NCBI GenBank assembly: GCA_951800555.1
Contig: CATOJU010000044.1
Coordinates: forward strand, 1 to 7,114
DNA length: 7,114 nt
From: an uncultured Rickettsiales bacterium
Lineage (GTDB): Bacteria > Pseudomonadota > Alphaproteobacteria > Rickettsiales > UBA1997
Direction of reading: 5' to 3'
Shown here: one piece after another, positions 1-5,835 of the stretch
Layout: every line of letters starts with the position of its first letter
Numbering within the stretch: the first letter of the stretch is position 1
Made by a program: the position numbers and the translations under genes
Notes under the pieces: model-generated
What the model was told of the DNA's origin: nothing
The model's database searches: none
The model's input: the letters and a program-made list of their open reading frames with translations, nothing else

Positions 1-23
1 ATGTAAATTTTTTAATAAAAAAA

Positions 24-52
24 TTGCAAAAATAATTTTAATATTTTAAAAT
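24..52 (+). promoter_or_regulatory. Possible sigma-70 promoter for the virB10 operon
   Basis: TTGCAA at 24-29 matches 4 of 6 bases of the -35 consensus. TAAAAT at 47-52 matches 5 of 6 bases of the -10 consensus. The spacer is 17 nt, and a start near 59 would leave a leader of roughly 55 nt before virB10. The surrounding 113 bases are only about 8% G+C, so -10-like matches are expected by chance. The -35 element and its exact spacing are the only real support. Confidence 0.3.
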
Positions 53-95
53 TTTAAATAAAAATAATTTAAAATAAAAAATTTTAAACAATTAG

Positions 96-107
96 TACAA
101 ATTTGTA
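96..107. repeat. Perfect 12-bp palindrome (TACAAATTTGTA) before virB10
   Basis: TACAAATTTGTA reads identically on both strands and ends where the Shine-Dalgarno-like AAGGA (107-111) of virB10 begins. It holds four of the nine G/C bases in the leader apart from the ribosome site, so it is more than plain A/T symmetry. With no loop it would suit a dimeric DNA-binding protein better than an RNA hairpin. It lies downstream of the candidate promoter, where a bound repressor could block elongation or initiation. The regulatory role is inference. Confidence 0.35.
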
Positions 108-113
108 AGGATT

Positions 114-1703
114 ATGACAGAAAATAATGACAATAATAAAGAGCTTGACCCAGTAGTTGTTGAGGAAAATGATCCAGTGGTTGATGTTGATGATACTAGT
201 CAACAAGGTGTTTCTGCTGGTGTAAAAAATAAATCTAATATTATAACCCTTGCAATTTCTGGACTTGCTGTTGCTATATTATGTTATTTTATTTTTAATA
301 GTAATAAAGAAACTGATATTATTGATCCGAATTCTATAGTAAGAGATAATAAAGCTGGTAGTGGAAAAGCTAATAATGGTAGTATTGATGATATAAGTAG
401 TATTATAGGAACTGGAATTAATTATAACGATCAAAATGATTATGTTGATTCTAATAGGGAACTTTTAGAATTACCACAATTGCCACAGTTGCCAGATACT
501 ATAAATAATGATATAGAGGAAGAAATAAAGGAAGTTAAAAAACCTGAAAAGGAGAGAGATGAAAATACTTTTACAAAACAAGAAGTTGATGAATTAATTA
601 ATATGAAATTACAGAGTTTTGAAAAAGAGATGAATAGAATAAAAAATGAAAGTGAAAAATTAGCTAAAGAATTAGAAAGAAAAAAAATACAAGAGGAAGA
701 AGATAAAAAAAAGAAAAAATTTTCATCAATTTTGGAAAGTAGTCCAATAATACCGCCAATAGATGCTCCCGTAGGCATTCCTAATGCTAATAAAAATCCT
801 GTAGGAAATAATAATGTTTCTAATAATAGTGGTTTGCCACCAGAATTGTTAGGCGGCGATGTTGAAATGACTTTAGAAGAACAAAAAAAACAAGAGGAAA
901 GGGAATTACAAATAGCCCAAAGAGCCAGAATAATGGAAGAAAGAAAATCTTCTCCTATGTTTAAAATGCAAGGTGGTGGAGGTGGAGATGGTACTGAAAA
1001 TGAACAAAATAGTATAATTATTACTAATAAAGATAGCCTTGCTACTGTAAAAGAACAAGAAAGTAATGTTATTACGACAAAAACATCGGATTTATCAAGG
1101 GTTATATCACAAGGTAAAATTATAAATGCTGTTTTAGAGACGGCTATAGATACTGATATGCAAACACAAGTAAGAGCTGTAGTATCAAGAGATATATATT
1201 CACAATTAGGTAAAAATATATTGATCCCTAAAGGCTCAAGATTAATAGGAAATTTTCAAGCCATTTCTAATAAAGGTATATCAAGATTAGCTATTACTTG
1301 GAATAGAATAATAAGGGCTGATGGTTTAAATATAAGTATTAATGCTGATAGTGCTGATGGTTTAGGTAGAGGTGGTGTCGAAGGTGAATTGGATAACAAA
1401 TATGTACAAATTATGCGAAATGCATTTTTGTCTAGTATAGTAACAATAGCAACTGCGGCATTAGTGGATAAAGTAACTGATACTGTAACAACAAATACAA
1501 CTAATGGAACTGAAACTACAACTACAACAAATGCAACAAATCAAGCTATAATTGATGCTACACAAAATATTGGTGATGAAATGCAAGATATAGTTGATAA
1601 TTTAAAGGAAGAATCTCCAACAATAAGAATTTCACAGGGAACAAAAATACATGTAATTGTTAATCAAGATTTAACTTTACCAATATATAAACAAATTAAA
1701 TAA
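114..1703 (+). CDS. virB10: VirB10, type IV secretion system inner/outer-membrane scaffold and channel protein
   Basis: VirB10 (TrbI family) crosses the inner membrane, spans the periplasm and, with VirB7 and VirB9, forms the T4SS outer-membrane core pore. The 529 residues show an acidic cytoplasmic N-terminus (1-40, with DPVV repeated at 12 and 20), one membrane helix at about 43-62, and a long charged periplasmic arm with a Lys/Glu-rich coiled coil at about 134-202. A short Pro stretch (210-224) and a Gly run (287-292) follow. The C-terminal VirB10 domain (about 325-523) carries VSRDIYSQLGKNILIPKGSRLIG (starting near 357) and GELDNKY (424-430). A hydrophobic helix (about 437-452) and then a helix at 476-497 flank a Thr-rich loop (455-475), matching the outer-membrane antenna. 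An in-frame TAG at 93-95 bounds the start. AAGGA lies only 2 nt from the ATG. The virB11 start is 5 nt after the stop. Its length is greater than the roughly 380-residue Agrobacterium VirB10, mainly because of the periplasmic arm. Family assignment is firm. Confidence 0.95.
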   Translation: MTENNDNNKELDPVVVEENDPVVDVDDTSQQGVSAGVKNKSNIITLAISGLAVAILCYFIFNSNKETDIIDPNSIVRDNKAGSGKANNGSIDDISSIIGTGINYNDQNDYVDSNRELLELPQLPQLPDTINNDIEEEIKEVKKPEKERDENTFTKQEVDELINMKLQSFEKEMNRIKNESEKLAKELERKKIQEEEDKKKKKFSSILESSPIIPPIDAPVGIPNANKNPVGNNNVSNNSGLPPELLGGDVEMTLEEQKKQEERELQIAQRARIMEERKSSPMFKMQGGGGGDGTENEQNSIIITNKDSLATVKEQESNVITTKTSDLSRVISQGKIINAVLETAIDTDMQTQVRAVVSRDIYSQLGKNILIPKGSRLIGNFQAISNKGISRLAITWNRIIRADGLNISINADSADGLGRGGVEGELDNKYVQIMRNAFLSSIVTIATAALVDKVTDTVTTNTTNGTETTTTTNATNQAIIDATQNIGDEMQDIVDNLKEESPTIRISQGTKIHVIVNQDLTLPIYKQIK

Positions 1704-1708
1704 AGGAA
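1702..1708 (+). promoter_or_regulatory. virB11 ribosome-binding site overlapping the virB10 stop codon
   Basis: AAAGGAA overlaps the virB10 TAA (1701-1703) and abuts the virB11 ATG (1709), leaving about 1 nt between AGGA and the start. This spacing is shorter than the usual 5-9 nt. The start is nevertheless fixed, because an in-frame TAA at 1697-1699 excludes anything upstream and the next in-frame ATG lies inside the conserved domain. Coupling to virB10 translation would explain how such a site works; that is inference. Confidence 0.6.
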
Positions 1709-2698
1709 ATGAAAAGTTACGAAGCATTAGAAGTTTATTTAAAGCCAATTTCTGTTCTTTTGAGTAAAGATGGAATAAGTGAAATTTCAATTAATGAGCC
1801 AAATGAAGCTTGGGTTGAAAAAAGAGGAGATATGTTCAAGGTTAATTTGCCTGGTTATGATACAAATCATTTAAAAAGTTTGGCTAGATTAATTGCAGAA
1901 TCAACAGATCAAAAAATTAGTGAAGAATTACCATTATTATCTGCTACTTTACCGGCCGGTTATCGTATTCAGGTTGTTTTTCCGCCGGCTTGTGAAAATC
2001 ATACTGTAATAATGTCAATTCGTAAAAAATCAAGTTTATCTTGGACTTTAGAGGATTACGATAAAATGGGGGCTTTTGATCAAACAGCAACTGAAAAAGT
2101 GGTTGATGAGAATAATATTATATTGTCTAGATTATTAAAAGCTAATAGAATTAAAGATTTTCTTTATCATGCTATTTTAAGTAAAAAAAATATAATAATA
2201 AGTGGTGGAACTTCAACAGGTAAAACAACGTTTACTAATGCTTGTTTAAGAGCAATTCCTAAAGTTGAAAGATTAATAACTGTAGAAGATGCTAGGGAAA
2301 TAGATTTAGAGCAACATCCAAATAGAGTTCATTTATTGGCTTCTAAAGGAGGGCAGGGTAGGGCAAATGTAACTGCACAAGATTTAATTGAAGCTTGTCT
2401 TCGTTTAAGGCCAGATAGAATTATAGTTGGAGAATTGAGGGGAACAGAAGCTTTTTCTTTTTTAAGAGCAATAAATACTGGTCACCCTGGTTCTATATCG
2501 ACACTTCACGCCGATACTCCTGAAATGGCATTACAACAGTTGAAATTAATGGTTATGCAAGCTGGTCTTGGTATGCCTCCAGAAGATATTATGAATTATA
2601 TAAAGAATGTTGTGGATGTTGTTGTTCAATTAAAAAGAGGAGCTAAGGGTCGAAGATATATATCCCAAGTTTATTTTAAGGATAAAACTGAAGATTAA
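1709..2698 (+). CDS. virB11: VirB11, type IV secretion system hexameric traffic ATPase
   Basis: VirB11 is a cytoplasmic hexameric ATPase at the inner-membrane base of the T4SS. It works with VirB4 and VirD4 in assembly and substrate transfer. The 329 residues are full length for the family (Agrobacterium about 343). The N-terminal domain (1-145) contains GISEISINEPNEAWVEKRGD starting at residue 22, and PAGYRIQVVFPPAC (82-95), both typical of Rickettsiales VirB11. The ATPase domain has Walker A GGTSTGKTT (166-174, Lys172), the Asp-box TVEDAREI (191-198), Walker B RPDRIIVGELRG (234-245, Glu242) and the His-box GHPGSISTLHAD (258-269). All catalytic motifs are intact, so the protein should be active. 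virD4, which follows virB11 in well-known Rickettsiales clusters, is not here; murE begins 28 nt later instead. Confidence 0.97.
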   Translation: MKSYEALEVYLKPISVLLSKDGISEISINEPNEAWVEKRGDMFKVNLPGYDTNHLKSLARLIAESTDQKISEELPLLSATLPAGYRIQVVFPPACENHTVIMSIRKKSSLSWTLEDYDKMGAFDQTATEKVVDENNIILSRLLKANRIKDFLYHAILSKKNIIISGGTSTGKTTFTNACLRAIPKVERLITVEDAREIDLEQHPNRVHLLASKGGQGRANVTAQDLIEACLRLRPDRIIVGELRGTEAFSFLRAINTGHPGSISTLHADTPEMALQQLKLMVMQAGLGMPPEDIMNYIKNVVDVVVQLKRGAKGRRYISQVYFKDKTED

Positions 2699-2715
2699 TT
2701 TATTAAAAAATTTAT

Positions 2716-2719
2716 AGGG
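2716..2719 (+). promoter_or_regulatory. murE ribosome-binding site supporting a GTG start
   Basis: AGGG sits 7 nt before GTG 2727. An in-frame TAG at 2715-2717 means no longer start is possible, and the next in-frame ATG (codon 94) would remove the substrate-binding N-terminal domain. This is the only gene in the window with both a recognisable Shine-Dalgarno and standard spacing. Confidence 0.6.
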
Positions 2720-2726
2720 TGTTATT

Positions 2727-4244
2727 GTGAATTTATTAAAAATATTAGAAGGTTTGAAATATACCGCGGGAAATTTTAAAGATATTAAAAATATTGATAT
2801 TAATTCAATAAAGACGGATTCTAGATTAGTAAAAAATAAAGATATTTTTGTTGCAATAGATGGGAAAACCAATAAAGGTATTGATTTTATAGAAAATAGT
2901 ATAAAAAATGGTGCTACTGTATTAGTAATTGACAAGAAGTATAATTATACAAATAATAATATAATAGTTCTGGAAGTTGAAAATCCTATTGAATTTACTG
3001 CCAATATGTTAAAAAATTTTTATGAAAATAAATTCCCAAAGCATTTAATGAGTGTGACTGGAACTAAAGGAAAAACTTCGACTGTAGAGTTTATAAGGCA
3101 AATTTTGGATCAATTAAATTATAAAGCTGCTTCTATTGGGACTTTGGGTATAAATTATAAAGATAAACCAAAGGAAATAAAAGATGATTTTTTAACTACA
3201 AGGGAATTAGTTGAATTTTATGAAGATCTATATTTTTTAAAAACCGAAAAAAATATAGATTATGTAGCTTTTGAAACTACAAGTCAAGGACTTGATACTG
3301 GACGGGTTAGTGGGATTTTCCCCGAAATTATTGGTTTTACTAATTTTTCTCAAGATCATTTAAATTATCATAAAACAATGGAAGAATATTTTAATTGTAA
3401 AATGAAATTATTCAAAGAACATTGTACAAAAAATACAAAAATTGTTTTAAATGCAGATATTTCAGAATTCGAAACTATTAAAAATATTTGTAAAGAAAAA
3501 GTAGATATTAAAAATATAATTACTTATGGTTATAATGGTGATGTTAAGTTAATTTCTATAAAAACTTTTACTGATTATCAAGAGATTACTTTTAAATTTA
3601 ATGAAAAAATGTATAATTTTAAAACTAATTTAATGGGTGAATTTCAAGTAATGAATTTATTATGTGCTTTTTCTTATGTTTACAGTTTACATTTAGTTGA
3701 AAATCCGCAAATTATAGTTGATACTTTGGGAAATATTAAAGCTGCGGAAGGGAGAATGAATTTAGTTGCTGTAACTAAAAATGGAGCTAGTATTTATATT
3801 GATTTTGCTCATACAGCAAATTCTTTAGAGTGTATTTTAAAAACAACAAGAGAACATTTAAGTAAATTGGGATCTGGTAGATCTATAATACTATTTGGTC
3901 TTGGAGGAAATAAAGATGCAACAAAAAGACCTATTATGGGGAAAATAGCACAGGATTTAGCTGATATTGTAATTGTAACCAATGATAATTTTAGAAATGA
4001 AGATCCAGCAAAAATAAGAAAAGAAATAATTGCCGGATGCGATAGACCTAATGATCCAAATTTATATAATTTTAATGGAACAAGGGAGGAAGCAATAAAA
4101 TTTGGAATTTCTATTTTGGAAAAAAATGATATTTTAATTTTAGCTGGAAAAGGTCACGAAAAATATGCTGAAGAAAATGGGAAAAAAATTCCCTTTGATG
4201 AATTTAAAATAGTTCAAGAAATTTTAAAGACAACAAATAAATAA
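2727..4244 (+). CDS. murE: MurE, UDP-MurNAc-L-Ala-D-Glu:meso-diaminopimelate ligase
   Basis: MurE is a cytoplasmic ATP-dependent ligase that adds the third stem-peptide residue to UDP-MurNAc-L-Ala-D-Glu. The 505 residues match family length (E. coli 495). Domain 1 (1-100) has the TDSR motif (30-33). The central domain has P-loop TGTKGKTS (111-118), DDFLTTRE (153-160), TTSQGLD (184-190), FTNFSQDHLNYH (204-215) and Lys225, equivalent to the carbamylated Lys224 of E. coli. The C-terminal domain has EGRMN (341-345), DFAHTANSLE (359-368), GLGGNKDATKRP (391-402, Arg401), DNFR (420-423) and GKGHE (474-478). Arg423, Gly474 and Glu478 match E. coli residues that contact diaminopimelate, so meso-DAP is the likely substrate rather than Lys. 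Several motifs depart from consensus: SSHGL reads TSQGL, HTPD reads HTAN, CGG reads LGG and DNPR reads DNFR. A GTG start is used. The gene lies between virB11 and engB, not in a division/cell-wall cluster. Confidence 0.94.
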   Translation: MNLLKILEGLKYTAGNFKDIKNIDINSIKTDSRLVKNKDIFVAIDGKTNKGIDFIENSIKNGATVLVIDKKYNYTNNNIIVLEVENPIEFTANMLKNFYENKFPKHLMSVTGTKGKTSTVEFIRQILDQLNYKAASIGTLGINYKDKPKEIKDDFLTTRELVEFYEDLYFLKTEKNIDYVAFETTSQGLDTGRVSGIFPEIIGFTNFSQDHLNYHKTMEEYFNCKMKLFKEHCTKNTKIVLNADISEFETIKNICKEKVDIKNIITYGYNGDVKLISIKTFTDYQEITFKFNEKMYNFKTNLMGEFQVMNLLCAFSYVYSLHLVENPQIIVDTLGNIKAAEGRMNLVAVTKNGASIYIDFAHTANSLECILKTTREHLSKLGSGRSIILFGLGGNKDATKRPIMGKIAQDLADIVIVTNDNFRNEDPAKIRKEIIAGCDRPNDPNLYNFNGTREEAIKFGISILEKNDILILAGKGHEKYAEENGKKIPFDEFKIVQEILKTTNK

Positions 4245-4251
4245 AAAAATT

Positions 4252-4860
4252 ATGAAAAAATGTGATGAATTTTTTTTAAAAAATAAACCAACTTTTCTAT
4301 ATGGGGCTGTTAAAAAAGAACAATTTATAAATAATAAAATTCCAGAAGTTGCTTTTATAGGAAAATCAAATGTTGGAAAGTCAAGTTTAATAAATACTAT
4401 TACAAATAGTAAAATAGCAAAAACTTCTAAAACCCCTGGTAGAACTAGAGAATTAAATTTTTTTAATATAGGAAATAAATTAAATATAGTTGATATGCCT
4501 GGTTATGGCTTTGCAAAAGCTACAGATGAAGAAAAAGATATTTGGTATAATTTTATTTATGAATATTTGAGTTTAAGTAAAAATTTAAAGAGAATTTTTT
4601 TACTTTTAGATGCTAGAAGAGGTTTAAAAATAAATGATTTTGATTTTATGCAAATATTAGATAATTTAAAGGTTAATTATCAAATAATTTTGACTAAAAT
4701 TGATGTTTGTAAAAAAAACGAATTAGAAGAAGTACTTGGACAAATTAGAATGGAGGTAAAAAATCATAAAACTTTGGAAAAAATAATTTTATCTGTAAGT
4801 TCGAAAAAAAAATCTGGTTTAGATGAGGTTAGAGATATAATATTTGGATTGATTCAATAA
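4252..4860 (+). CDS. engB: EngB/YihA/YsxC ribosome-assembly GTPase
   Basis: EngB (YihA, YsxC) is a small essential GTPase of the TrmE-Era-EngA superfamily that helps late large-subunit assembly in the cytoplasm. The 202 residues contain PEVAFIGKSNVGKSS (31-45; G1 Lys43), TSKTPGRT (58-65; G2/switch I), DMPGYGFAKA (81-90; G3), TKID (148-151; G4) and SVSSKKKSG (181-189; G5). All GTPase motifs are intact and in order. The N-terminal extension before PEVAF is about 30 residues, slightly shorter than usual. The start is 7 nt after the murE stop with no visible Shine-Dalgarno, implying translational coupling or leaderless-like recognition. In many Alphaproteobacteria the gene lies near yidC and argB, so its place here reflects rearrangement. 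Runs of eight T (about 4270) and nine A (4804-4812) lie inside the gene. Confidence 0.95.
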   Translation: MKKCDEFFLKNKPTFLYGAVKKEQFINNKIPEVAFIGKSNVGKSSLINTITNSKIAKTSKTPGRTRELNFFNIGNKLNIVDMPGYGFAKATDEEKDIWYNFIYEYLSLSKNLKRIFLLLDARRGLKINDFDFMQILDNLKVNYQIILTKIDVCKKNELEEVLGQIRMEVKNHKTLEKIILSVSSKKKSGLDEVRDIIFGLIQ

Positions 4861-5026
4861 AATTATTTTTTCTGTACTTAAATTAAAAAAACCTAGAATT
4901 TACTATTTAGACGGTGGATTTTATTATTAAATAATGCGAAATTCCATTTCATTTTAATATTTTATTGATTTTTATTTTAATAAATATAAGATTATAAGAA
5001 TATTTTAAATATATTTATAGATAAAT
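4861..5026. other. AT-rich intergenic region between engB and the DUF3943 gene
   Basis: No gene is visible in this region. A weak hairpin, GAAAT-TCC-ATTTC at 4938-4950, is followed by a T-rich stretch. Its stem is 5 bp with one G-C pair, so it is a poor but possible terminator for the virB10-engB unit. TTGATT (4965-4970) could be a -35 element. Two TATAAG boxes (4985-4990 and 4993-4998) each match 5 of 6 bases of the -10 consensus, but they lie 14 and 22 nt from it, both off the ideal 17. A promoter for the downstream pair is expected here because the two units are separated by 166 bp, but its exact position is not settled. Confidence 0.4.
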
Positions 5027-5818
5027 ATGATATATAAAGTACTATTAATAATTTTAATATTAAGTATTCCATTAAAATCAACAATTTCCAAAGAAAAGTC
5101 AACTTTTGAAACAAAAAATAGTAATTTTAAAAAAAATTTAGTAACAAATTATACAGATATGTATTATCAACCGTATTCTTTTAAAGAAAATAAAGCAAGT
5201 TATCAACTCTTAAAAAATAACACTTATACTATGATGGGGGCAAGTGTTTTTATGCTAGGATTTTTGTATGTTATGCCAGAAAGTTTTACTAATTGGGATA
5301 AAGATGATGCAAAATTTAGTAAACTTTTTAAAAAATGGTGGGAACATGTAAAGGCTGGCCCAGTAATGGATGAAGATGATTTTGTTTTGAATTATGTAGC
5401 ACATCCTTATTGTGGTGCCGTTTATTATATGGCTGCTCGATCTAGTGGTTTGACTCCACTTAATTCATTTTTTTATTCAACCATATTATCAACATTCTTC
5501 TGGGAATATGGAATTGAAGCATTTGCAGAAATACCTTCAAAACAAGATTTAATTATTACTCCTATTGTAGGTTCAATATTTGGTGAAGGGTTTTATTTGT
5601 GGAAACGTAAAATCTTGCAAAATGATTATAAACTATTAAATTCAAGAATATTAGGTAAAACAATGGTATTTTTTATGGATCCAATAACTGAAGTTACAAG
5701 TTTTTTTATAAAAAAATTTGGTAAAGAAAAAAGTGAAAATATAGCTATGTATTCTTTTCCTGTTATAGCGAAAAATGGAAGTTTAGGTTATAATTTAATG
5801 TTTAATATGAAATTTTAA
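5027..5818 (+). CDS. DUF3943-type exported/membrane protein of unknown function
   Basis: I recognise this as DUF3943-like from memory of its core pattern; the biochemical function is unknown. The 263-residue protein starts with a hydrophobic, signal-like segment (about 3-20). A hydrophobic stretch lies at about 67-84. The conserved core (about 100-195) contains WDKDD (90-94), a Trp pair in KKWWEH (102-107), GPVMDEDDFVLNYVAHPYCG (111-130), AARSSG (136-141), FFWEYGIEAFAEIPSKQDL (157-175) and TPIVGSIFGE (178-187). Three hydrophobic segments lie at roughly 143-163, 175-193 and 209-229. The chain ends in Phe, as outer-membrane proteins often do. An in-frame TAG at 5018-5020 bounds the start; no Shine-Dalgarno is visible. 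It precedes an LpxR-family gene by 17 nt, suggesting a shared envelope role. It seems shorter than other DUF3943 proteins I recall, so it may be the core without extra barrel sequence. Confidence 0.78.
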   Translation: MIYKVLLIILILSIPLKSTISKEKSTFETKNSNFKKNLVTNYTDMYYQPYSFKENKASYQLLKNNTYTMMGASVFMLGFLYVMPESFTNWDKDDAKFSKLFKKWWEHVKAGPVMDEDDFVLNYVAHPYCGAVYYMAARSSGLTPLNSFFYSTILSTFFWEYGIEAFAEIPSKQDLIITPIVGSIFGEGFYLWKRKILQNDYKLLNSRILGKTMVFFMDPITEVTSFFIKKFGKEKSENIAMYSFPVIAKNGSLGYNLMFNMKF

Positions 5819-5835
5819 CAAAAATATAATAAATT

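Noticed and set aside
1..6. ATG TAA at the left edge as a start or the end of an upstream gene
   Set aside because: A start followed at once by a stop is not a gene, and with only one codon before the TAA I cannot tell whether a preceding gene ends there.
440..778. Minus-strand 112-codon open frame
   Set aside because: It is antisense to the virB10 coiled-coil region. Its product is a Phe/Ser/Ile-rich low-complexity chain, the expected mirror of Lys/Glu-rich codons.
1951..1960. GC-rich 10-bp palindrome ACCGGCCGGT
   Set aside because: It falls in the conserved LPAGYRI coding stretch of virB11, where Pro-Ala-Gly codons force G/C; no reason to treat it as a regulatory site.
2630..2935. Minus-strand 101-codon open frame
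   Set aside because: It overlaps the end of virB11 and start of murE in antisense; the hydrophobic Phe/Ile/Ser composition is a shadow and no ribosome site or homology is apparent.
3049..3080. Possibility that the Mur ligase is MurF, MurC or folylpolyglutamate synthase
   Set aside because: The TTRE motif, FTNxSxDHLxYH, the GGxxDxxKRP pattern and the DNxR plus GKGHE pair are MurE features, and the length fits MurE.
4923..4935. Inverted repeat ATTATT-A-AATAAT
   Set aside because: All A/T with a 1-nt loop, which cannot form a stable hairpin and is expected by chance in such AT-rich DNA.
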